Source: Oscillospiraceae bacterium
GTDB lineage: Bacteria > Bacillota > Clostridia > Saccharofermentanales > Saccharofermentanaceae
Length of the DNA stretch: 5,420 nt
Direction of reading: 5' to 3'
Assembly: GCA_902803695.1 (NCBI GenBank)
Contig: CADCQX010000190.1
Location: 1 to 5,420, forward strand
Shown one piece after another: positions 1 through 5,420 of this stretch (position 1 is its first letter; each line of letters begins with the position of its first letter). Under the pieces are notes generated by a model that saw only the letters and a list, made by a program, of their open reading frames with translations, was not told the origin of the DNA and did not search any database. A program made the position numbers and the translations under genes.

Positions 1-701
1 AGAGCTTCGATATCATGCGAACTGAACTTGCGGAAGCAAGACAGAAAGAATACGAAGCACAAAGAAGCAAAGCGGAACTTGTTGCCCAATTATCCCACGA
101 CATCAAGACTCCTGTTGCTTCAATAAAAGCAATGAGTGAACTTCTCGAAGCAAAGAGCACAGAGCAGGATCAGAAGACCAAGATACATTCGATCGTTTCA
201 AAAGCAGATCAGATCGATGTGCTGGTATCAGACCTCTTCGCGACAACTCTTACCGATCTTAATAACCTTGATGTAACTTTGTCCGAGCAGCCAAGCTCCG
301 CGCTTAAGGACATCATTAAAGATGCGGATCACAAGGAATATACTGACATATCGGAACTTGCTCCGTGCATCATCGACTGCGATCTGGTAAGGACAACGCA
401 GGTCATAAATAACATCATTAACAACTCATATAAATATGCAGATACGGTGATCAATGTAAGATCACATATAGAAGATGATCTATTTGTCATAAGCTTTACC
501 GACAAGGGTGGCGGCGTAAGCGAAGATGATCTTCCGATGATAACCAAGAGATTCAGAAGAGGCTCCAATGCTAAAGGTAAGCAGGGCGCAGGATTAGGTC
601 TTGCCATCGCTAGCGAACTCATGGAAAAGATGGACGGATCTTTGGAATGCAGCAATGTTGACGGCGGTTTCAGGGTAACTTTATTTTTCAAACTGGCATA
701 A
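1..701 (+). CDS. Sensor histidine kinase of a two-component system, C-terminal catalytic part (5' end outside window)
   Basis: The reading frame is open to the left edge (first full codon at base 3), so the ATG at 15 is probably internal. The residues around it (FDIMRTEL followed by a charged helix) look like the end of a HAMP linker. Numbering from that Met, the dimerisation domain carries the H-box SHDIKTP with phosphoacceptor His28 (bases 96-98). The ATP-binding domain shows an N-box ending in INNSYKYA (about 131-142, key Asn137), a G1 box DKGGG (163-167), an F-box RF (179-180) and a G2 box GAGLGLAIA (191-199). These are the complete motifs of an active kinase that autophosphorylates on His and passes phosphate to a response regulator. 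The missing N-terminus should carry the membrane helices and sensor region. The stop lies 1 base before a repeated operator-like element ahead of an ABC operon, so control of that operon is likely. Family certain; signal unknown. Confidence 0.95.
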   Translation, partial: SFDIMRTELAEARQKEYEAQRSKAELVAQLSHDIKTPVASIKAMSELLEAKSTEQDQKTKIHSIVSKADQIDVLVSDLFATTLTDLNNLDVTLSEQPSSALKDIIKDADHKEYTDISELAPCIIDCDLVRTTQVINNIINNSYKYADTVINVRSHIEDDLFVISFTDKGGGVSEDDLPMITKRFRRGSNAKGKQGAGLGLAIASELMEKMDGSLECSNVDGGFRVTLFFKLA

Positions 702-702
702 T

Positions 703-743
703 CTTAAGGTTCCCTTAAGGTTAACGCAAAGACACTTAATGTT
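703..743 (+). promoter_or_regulatory. Putative response-regulator operator: CTTAAGGTT direct repeats
   Basis: Two identical 9-base copies of CTTAAGGTT lie at 703-711 and 714-722, an 11-base period or one DNA turn. A third copy with one mismatch, CTTAATGTT, lies at 735-743, 21 bases after the second, or about two turns. OmpR-family regulators typically bind such head-to-tail half-sites; streptococcal CiaR uses TTTAAG-N5-TTTAAG, the same spacing with a similar core. The position between the kinase gene and the ABC operon suggests the cognate regulator binds here. Because CTTAAG is itself palindromic, 703-719 can also be read as an inverted repeat with a 3-base loop. Binding is inferred, not shown. 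Confidence 0.65.
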
Positions 744-757
744 TGTTGGGATATTCT
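729..757 (+). promoter_or_regulatory. Candidate sigma-A type promoter of the ABC operon
   Basis: AAGACA at 729-734 matches 4 of 6 bases of the TTGACA -35 consensus. TATTCT at 752-757 matches 4 of 6 bases of TATAAT, and the spacer is 17 bases. The start of transcription would fall near 764, giving a leader of about 30 bases that includes the ribosome binding site at 781. An imperfect -35 just downstream of the repeats fits an activated promoter. An alternative -10 is CTTAAT at 735-740, which sits nearer the repeats as in PhoB-type promoters but has no good -35. Choice between them is uncertain. Confidence 0.45.
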
Positions 758-793
758 CTATTTGTCAATCAGTATGAAATGGAGATACCCTAT

Positions 794-1690
794 ATGAAAA
801 ATGTTTTCGCGAAGATACTTTCCATAGGAATAATGGGATTAAGTATGACAGGCATTCTGGCCGGTTTCAAAGTACCTGTTAAGGCTGACGTGGTACCTAG
901 ACTTATCATCACGGGAAGCGACATCGACAAGGATGAGATCAAAGCAGGTGATGATTTCGAACTTACCATTCACATGAAGAATGAATCGAAGAAAAAACTC
1001 ACTAATATCAAACTCACACTTTCGAGCGAAGAGAATAATATCGTTCCGAAGTCAGGAACAAACAGCATCTATGTGGATTCCGTCGACAAGGAAGCGGAAT
1101 TTGATGTGGCTGTTGAGATGACTACGAAATCGGATCTTCTTCCTAACACTTATTCCGTTAATGTTAAGTATGCGTATGAGGAAGATGACTGGCGTTTTTT
1201 CGAAGATGAGGCCGAACTTACTGTTCCAATCGTGCAGATCCCGAAGCTCTCTGTTACCGGAATGAAGCTTACGAGAGACAGTGTCATCATTGACGGTAAG
1301 ACGAGCTGCTCGCTTCGCGTAAATAATACGGGTAAGAGCGATATTTATAATGTTAATGTGGTCTTAAAGGGCAACAATATCCAGACAACAGATGATTTCA
1401 TTGGATCCATCCCTATCGAAAACAGTGTGGATGTGGATCTTTCCGTCTTGTCTACAGCTCTCGGCACAGGTGACATAGTGGCAGAGGTAACATACGAAGA
1501 CGCACAGGGCAACGTATATAGCAACGAATCATCCGTTACGCTGTCGGTAGTCGAGCCTGTCATAGAGCCTGTTATCGAGAAGGAACCGATCTACATGGAT
1601 CGCAGATTGTGGGTCGCAGGCGGTGTAGTATTATTAGTAATAGTAGTTGGAACTATTATCCGTAAGAAGAGGGAAAAAGCATATGCCTAA
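794..1690 (+). CDS. Secreted, membrane-anchored protein with two Ig-like (CARDB/NEW3-like) domains, in an ABC transporter operon
   Basis: The predicted protein has 298 residues. I chose ATG 794 because GGAGA at 781-785 is well placed and a typical signal peptide follows at once: Lys2, a hydrophobic core at about 8-25 and a likely cleavage after VKA (Ala31). The frame also has ATG 779 and TTG 743, but the first lacks a ribosome binding site and the second lies inside the promoter. The mature part looks like two beta-sandwich repeats, about 35-142 and 145-252. Each starts with a similar strand (PRLIITGSDI, PKLSVTGMKL) and contains the N-x-(S/T)-x-K pattern of NEW3/CARDB adhesion-type domains (KNESKKKLTNIKL, NNTGKSDIYNVNV). 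An EPVIEPVIEKEP spacer (254-265) leads to one membrane helix (about 272-289) and a basic tail, so the protein should face outward and be held in the membrane. It may be a substrate-binding or adaptor partner of the transporter encoded next. Fold is inferred from patterns; function is unknown. Confidence 0.88.
   Translation: MKNVFAKILSIGIMGLSMTGILAGFKVPVKADVVPRLIITGSDIDKDEIKAGDDFELTIHMKNESKKKLTNIKLTLSSEENNIVPKSGTNSIYVDSVDKEAEFDVAVEMTTKSDLLPNTYSVNVKYAYEEDDWRFFEDEAELTVPIVQIPKLSVTGMKLTRDSVIIDGKTSCSLRVNNTGKSDIYNVNVVLKGNNIQTTDDFIGSIPIENSVDVDLSVLSTALGTGDIVAEVTYEDAQGNVYSNESSVTLSVVEPVIEPVIEKEPIYMDRRLWVAGGVVLLVIVVGTIIRKKREKAYA
1668..1673 (+). promoter_or_regulatory. Ribosome binding site for the ABC ATPase gene
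   Basis: AGAGGG lies 9 bases before ATG 1683, within the last codons of the upstream gene. It decides the start of the ATPase over the in-frame TTG at 1647, and the position suggests translational coupling. Confidence 0.65.
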
Positions 1691-2444
1691 AAAGAGCATC
1701 ATACGGACCGAGAAGCTTTGTAAGAGTTTCTCGACCGGAGGAGTTCAGCGACACATTATAAAGAATCTGGATACCGAGATCTATGAGGGCGATTTTACCG
1801 TCATCATGGGTTCTTCGGGTGCAGGTAAATCCACTCTTCTCTACGCGCTTTCCGGAATGGATAAAGCGAGCATGGGACAGGTATATTTCAGCGACAGGAA
1901 TATCACGAACTTCACCAGTGACCAGCTTGCCATCTTCAGACGCAAGCACTGCGGTTTTGTCTTCCAGCAGGTATATCTCATGGAGACTATGAGCGTTATG
2001 GACAACGTCCTTACCGCAGGTCTTCTCACGGGACAAAATAAAAAGCAGCTCGCTGCAAAGGCCAAAGATCTTTTTAAGAAGGTCGGGATCGGTCCGGAGC
2101 TCTGGCGTAAATTTCCTAACCAGCTTTCCGGCGGTGAAGCACAGCGTGTAGGTATCGTTCGTGCCGTTATCAATTCGCCTGACATGGTATTTGCGGATGA
2201 GCCGACCGGATCACTTAACAGTTCATCAAGTGATGCGGTACTTAATATCCTTACCGAGATCAATCAGAACGGACAGTCTATCCTCATGGTCACACACGAT
2301 ATGAAGTCGGCCAGAAGAGGAAACAGGATCATATATTTCAAAGACGGTACGATATGCGGTGAATGTGATCTCGGACCGTATAAGACGGGCGACAAAGAGC
2401 GTCATGATAAACTGCGCGCATTCCTTACGGAAATGGGATGGTAA
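1683..2444 (+). CDS. ABC transporter ATP-binding protein, MacB/LolD/BceA-type
   Basis: The protein has 253 residues, a usual length for this family. It is the cytoplasmic ATPase that drives the permease encoded next. All nucleotide-binding motifs are present: Walker A GSSGAGKST (43-51, Lys49), Q-loop FVFQQ (92-96, Gln95), signature LSGGE (148-152), Walker B MVFADEP (168-174, catalytic Glu173), D-loop region GSLNS (176-180) and switch His205 in VTHD. The Asn in the D-loop, where many ABC proteins have Asp, also occurs in relatives serving FtsX-type permeases. The ATG 1683 start overlaps the end of the upstream gene by 8 bases, and the stop is 3 bases before the permease start, so the three genes are surely one transcript. 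The C-terminal stretch after about 215 (YFKDGTICGE onward) is the usual short extension. ATPase identity is secure; the substrate cannot be read from this subunit. Confidence 0.96.
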   Translation: MPKKSIIRTEKLCKSFSTGGVQRHIIKNLDTEIYEGDFTVIMGSSGAGKSTLLYALSGMDKASMGQVYFSDRNITNFTSDQLAIFRRKHCGFVFQQVYLMETMSVMDNVLTAGLLTGQNKKQLAAKAKDLFKKVGIGPELWRKFPNQLSGGEAQRVGIVRAVINSPDMVFADEPTGSLNSSSSDAVLNILTEINQNGQSILMVTHDMKSARRGNRIIYFKDGTICGECDLGPYKTGDKERHDKLRAFLTEMGW

Positions 2445-2447
2445 GTT

Positions 2448-4793
2448 ATGCTAACGAAACTGATCAAATCCAATTTCCGTAATGATCTTTCTCATATGAT
2501 CAGCTTTGTCCTGATCGTTGTGCTGTCATCTTTCATGCTCCAGTTCGGACTTTGTATCGTTATGGGTTACAACAATCATTATGATACGAAGGCAGAGGAA
2601 CTGAATTCAGCGGATGTTATTCTCTATGTCTATCAATATGATGATGATGTTTCCAATGAGGAAAATGTAGCAAATTACATTGAAAACGATCCGTCAATTG
2701 AAACTTACGAGGAGCAGATGTTTACCATCTGTGAGTGCGAAGTCATCTTTAATGAGGATAATTTTGACAGTATAAGTTCAGAAGATAAAGAAACGTTCAA
2801 TATGCGTTTCGGAGCACTTGATGATTATGGAGAGATCGGCGCTCCGATGTTTATCGAGAGATCTGATGAAGAATATGCAAATCCGATCTATTTGCCTTAT
2901 ATCGCTTTGAAAGGCAGGTTCAGGAATAAATATAGTATCGGAGACGAGATAAAGATGAAGATCAACGGAAAAGAGTATTCATTTACTCTTGCAGGTTCGT
3001 ATGAGACTTTATCCGGTGCTTCCCCTGTATATCTTTCTTCCTACGATTTCATTCAGATCAAGGACGATGACAACATGAACAGATTTTTCGATATCCAGCT
3101 TAAGGATGGTGTTAATACCGAAGAATATGTTCAGGCGATGCTGGCGGATTTCAATATCAAGGGACTTGATGCATATTATTACTCTTTGCCGGAAACGATA
3201 AAGGCCAGTTTGTATATGATCAATATCGTATCTGCAATCTTGTGTGTATTTGCCGTCATCATTACCCTCGTTGTAGTTACCGTTATCTACTTCCGTATAT
3301 CGAACAGTATTGAACAGAATATCGTTAATCTCGGTGCTCTCAAATCTCTGGGATATACGGGAAGTCAGCTTAGACTTGCGCAGATACTGGAATTTACCAT
3401 AACATCGTCGGTCGGATTTGCCATAAGTACGGTATTACTCTATATCTCGCTTCCTATCTTTGAGGAGCGGCTTCTTCGAAGAATGACGGGAACGATCTGG
3501 AAACCTCCGTTTAATCTGACGGCTTTTCTTATCACGGGAGCTTTTACTGTCGGCGCGACGATGATCGTATCATACTTGTCCACCATGAGGATCAGTACGA
3601 TAGATCCTGTAACAGCTATAAGATTCGGATTGAAAAGTCACACATTCAAGAAGAACAGTTTCCCGGTCGAGATCACATCCGGTCCGATCGTATGGATACT
3701 CTCTCTTAAGAGTGCTTTCAGGAACAAGAAGCAGAACCTTCTTATAATCTTCATCATGGCTGTCGTCGGAATCACCTTATCGATATCGGTATTTTTTACG
3801 TACAACATTGCATATAAGACAATGAATCTTTATAAGCTTCTTTCAGATACAAGCAGCGAAGCAAGTCTCTTTTTCGAGGAGAATACGGATGCAGAAGATA
3901 TAAGAGATATTCCGGGTGTAGATAAAGCCTGGACAGAGATGTCTATCGTAGCAACGATAAAGGGAACCTTAACGGAAATCACTGTTTCGGACGATTGGGC
4001 TTATGTTAATAACATGAACCTGACCGAAGGACGTGTTCCGGTCTTAAGTAATGAGATCGTTATCGGAAATACGCTCGCGGACAATTGTGATATCAAGGTC
4101 GGAGATGAAATCGAAGTTGCATGTTCAGGTTATGAGGGTACATATGTAGTGACGGGTCTTTGCCAGACTACATATAATTTTGGTGTAGTCGCAAGGATGA
4201 CGGCAGATGGTCTTGAAGCTCTCAATATTGAATATTCACCTCACTGGGTTGAGATGACCTTTTCCGTGACAGATTACGAGTCATCCAAGAACGTCCTGGA
4301 GAATATCCAGGAGATTTATGGTGATAAGCTCTATTACTATTCCAATGCTTATGACTATATCAAGAATGGTGATGATGTGGATCTTATGGTTGCAAAGGCT
4401 CTCTGCTTTGTCTTTATCATAGTCTCGATCGTTATCATCTTCCTGTCGATGGTATTGCTCGTTAAGACGATCATCATCAAGAGCCAGAAGGAGATCGGTA
4501 TCAAGAAGTCACTCGGCTTCACGAGTTCCCAGCTCAGGATGGAACTTACGCTGTCGCTGATGCCGAACATTGTAATCGGTCTTGCTATCGGTTCGCTCAT
4601 CGGATTTATGAATGCCAACAGATTTTTGAGCCTTATACTGAAGAATTTGGGAATATATAGAAGTACCCTTGAAGAACTTCCGTGGATGCCGTTAGCCTCC
4701 GTCGTATCAGGAACGGTCGTCACATTTATTCTCGTTTGGTTCCTGTCTCACAGGATCAAAAAGATATCCGCTTACAAACTCATAAGAGAATAA
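2448..4793 (+). CDS. ABC transporter permease with two FtsX modules (8 predicted membrane helices)
   Basis: The protein has 781 residues. Predicted helices lie at about 17-40, 257-282, 313-335 and 357-378 (module 1), then 429-452, 650-675, 701-722 and 747-768 (module 2). Each module has one large extracellular domain after its first helix (about 41-255 and 453-648). The modules are internal duplicates: the cytoplasmic coupling segment NIVNLGALKSLGYTGSQLRL (291-310) matches KEIGIKKSLGFTSSQLRMEL (681-700), and each module ends in an ISxxxxxxxIR-like tail (ISTIDPVTAIRFG; ISAYKLIRE). This is the FtsX/MacB/LolC superfamily, whose members often move proteins or peptides at the outer face rather than carry small molecules across. 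One polypeptide with two modules could form the complete membrane part with an ATPase dimer. The first extracellular domain is very acidic at 41-150 and holds a CEC pair (Cys95, Cys97). The gene starts 3 bases after the ATPase stop, with a weak GGGATGG (2435-2441) ahead. Topology differs from BceB (10 helices, one large loop). Substrate unknown. Confidence 0.93.
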   Translation: MLTKLIKSNFRNDLSHMISFVLIVVLSSFMLQFGLCIVMGYNNHYDTKAEELNSADVILYVYQYDDDVSNEENVANYIENDPSIETYEEQMFTICECEVIFNEDNFDSISSEDKETFNMRFGALDDYGEIGAPMFIERSDEEYANPIYLPYIALKGRFRNKYSIGDEIKMKINGKEYSFTLAGSYETLSGASPVYLSSYDFIQIKDDDNMNRFFDIQLKDGVNTEEYVQAMLADFNIKGLDAYYYSLPETIKASLYMINIVSAILCVFAVIITLVVVTVIYFRISNSIEQNIVNLGALKSLGYTGSQLRLAQILEFTITSSVGFAISTVLLYISLPIFEERLLRRMTGTIWKPPFNLTAFLITGAFTVGATMIVSYLSTMRISTIDPVTAIRFGLKSHTFKKNSFPVEITSGPIVWILSLKSAFRNKKQNLLIIFIMAVVGITLSISVFFTYNIAYKTMNLYKLLSDTSSEASLFFEENTDAEDIRDIPGVDKAWTEMSIVATIKGTLTEITVSDDWAYVNNMNLTEGRVPVLSNEIVIGNTLADNCDIKVGDEIEVACSGYEGTYVVTGLCQTTYNFGVVARMTADGLEALNIEYSPHWVEMTFSVTDYESSKNVLENIQEIYGDKLYYYSNAYDYIKNGDDVDLMVAKALCFVFIIVSIVIIFLSMVLLVKTIIIKSQKEIGIKKSLGFTSSQLRMELTLSLMPNIVIGLAIGSLIGFMNANRFLSLILKNLGIYRSTLEELPWMPLASVVSGTVVTFILVWFLSHRIKKISAYKLIRE

Positions 4794-4813
4794 CAAAAGG
4801 AAGTTTCACATAA

Positions 4814-4849
4814 AAATGCACCGGTGAGATTTTTCTCATCGGTGCATTT
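4814..4849. terminator. Rho-independent hairpin terminator, probably bidirectional, between convergent genes
   Basis: AAATGCACCGGTGAGA (4814-4829) pairs with TCTCATCGGTGCATTT (4834-4849) to give a 16-base-pair stem with one G-U pair and a TTTT loop (4830-4833). On the + strand the stem runs into TTTATC after the permease stop at 4793. On the - strand the A-run at 4812-4816 becomes a T-run after the convergent gene ending at 4866. It therefore can serve both transcripts. Confidence 0.9.
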
Positions 4850-4865
4850 ATCATATGAAAAATTA

Positions 4866-5420
4866 TTATCCGATCGCGGTCAGGTTTGCGGAATTATTAT
4901 CGATAATGATGATGGTGTTTGCCATCTGGTTGAATCTGCTTCCGAATCCTTCTGTGCTCTCGAGAGTATAATGTGCAGTTGCTACTACAGAACCGTTTCC
5001 TGCAGGAATGATGTAGATCGTCTGCACGGTGTTGTCGCCTGTCGTGCTTGAAGCAACGATCCTTGTGCATGCGCCTGCGCCATCAAGCTTATATGTATCC
5101 TGAGTAAGTTCGTAACTTCCTGAGAGAAGTGAACTTATCGATGAAGCAACTTTATCTGTGCTGTCGCCTTCGTACTCAACCTCGAAAAAGATCTGCGGAT
5201 TACTCTGATCTTCATACATCGAGATGAATGACTCTTTGTCTGCCTCACTTACGCGGTTAAGGATCTCGCATTCGAAGTCCATCTCAAAGCCGACGCCCGA
5301 GTTGATGACGTGCTCATAAGAAACGGTCTCTTCCATGCCCTCGAGCATAATGGTTACATCGTACTTGTCGCCGTCCTTCATTCCTGTCGGGCTCTCATAC
5401 TCGGTCTCAATAACAGCTTC
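4866..5420 (-). CDS. Hypothetical protein, C-terminal part (5' end outside window); probably secreted and beta-rich
   Basis: The frame is open to the right edge, giving 184 visible residues. An internal Met codon at 5381-5379 (minus strand) is preceded in frame by EAVIETEYESPTG with no stop, and I see no convincing ribosome binding site, so the true start lies outside. I do not recognise the family. The fragment is acidic, rich in Thr, Ser, Gly and Val, and shows alternating strand-like segments (KYDVTIML, IFFEVEY, TVQTIYIIP, SVVATAHYTL). It ends in a segment (FGSRFNQMANTIIII) that resembles the closing helix and strand of small alpha-beta domains seen in many clostridial lipoproteins. This suggests an extracytoplasmic protein, but no signal peptide or lipobox is in view. 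There are two cysteines (in FECEI and GACTR). It runs convergent to the ABC operon and shares its terminator, so a functional link to the transporter is not implied. Confidence 0.75.
   Translation of the reverse strand, partial: EAVIETEYESPTGMKDGDKYDVTIMLEGMEETVSYEHVINSGVGFEMDFECEILNRVSEADKESFISMYEDQSNPQIFFEVEYEGDSTDKVASSISSLLSGSYELTQDTYKLDGAGACTRIVASSTTGDNTVQTIYIIPAGNGSVVATAHYTLESTEGFGSRFNQMANTIIIIDNNSANLTAIG

Noticed and set aside
329..691. Minus-strand open frame opposite the histidine kinase
   Set aside because: It overlaps the conserved ATP-binding domain in full and has no family features of its own.
703..719. Inverted repeat CTTAAGG-TTC-CCTTAAG as a terminator of the kinase gene
   Set aside because: The stem is short and A/T-rich, the loop is only 3 bases and no T-run follows. 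The pattern is better explained as direct repeats of a self-palindromic core.
702..793. Riboswitch or attenuator in the operon leader
   Set aside because: The likely leader is only about 30 bases and shows no stable hairpins beyond the operator repeats.
1553..1588. EPVI-EPVI-EKEP short repeat as a mobile or tandem DNA repeat
   Set aside because: The codons differ between copies and there are only two to three units. It reads as a protein stalk before the membrane helix.
1656..2263. Minus-strand open frames opposite the ABC ATPase gene (1656-2036 and 1841-2263)
   Set aside because: They are shadows of a gene with complete ABC motifs, have no ribosome binding sites and encode Ser/Arg-rich sequence without recognisable domains.
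1683..4793. Assignment of the transporter as BceAB or MacAB
   Set aside because: BceB-type permeases have 10 helices with one large loop, and MacB is a fused ATPase with 4 helices. Here the permease has 8 predicted helices, two large extracellular domains and a separate ATPase, so only the superfamily is supported.
4824..5051. Plus-strand open frame of 75 codons after the permease
   Set aside because: It begins inside the terminator hairpin and is antisense to the convergent gene, which has the more protein-like composition.

Overview
The window looks like a chromosomal segment of a Gram-positive anaerobe of the class Clostridia, possibly Lachnospiraceae or a relative. The basis is moderate base composition, purine-rich ribosome binding sites, a VanS-like sensor kinase next to a FtsX-type ABC transporter, and secreted proteins held by a single membrane anchor. 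This is a judgement from sequence style; there is no rRNA or other marker gene to confirm it.

Layout. Positions 1-701 (+) hold the catalytic C-terminal part of a membrane sensor histidine kinase whose N-terminus lies outside the window. The next ~90 bases (702-793) contain two exact copies of CTTAAGGTT at an 11-base period, a third near-copy, a plausible sigma-A type promoter and a ribosome binding site. A compact three-gene operon follows (794-4793, +). It encodes a secreted, C-terminally membrane-anchored protein with two predicted Ig-like (CARDB/NEW3-like) domains, a MacB/LolD-type ABC ATPase that overlaps it by 8 bases, and, 3 bases later, an 8-helix permease with two FtsX modules and two large extracellular domains. 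A strong, probably bidirectional, hairpin terminator (4814-4849) separates this operon from a convergent gene (4866-5420, -). That gene encodes the C-terminal part of an unrecognised, probably beta-rich protein cut by the right edge.

How the parts may work together. The kinase presumably pairs with an OmpR-family response regulator encoded just upstream, off the window. Direct repeats spaced by one helical turn are typical operators for such regulators, so the two-component system probably controls the ABC operon directly. The ATPase and permease form a mechanotransmission or export type (type VII) ABC system. The anchored Ig-like protein occupies the gene position where Gram-negative MacAB systems have the MacA adaptor, and may be an extracellular partner. 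The substrate or signal is not visible. Envelope stress or cationic peptide response is the most natural guess, supported only by the family context and by a strikingly acidic extracellular domain in the permease.
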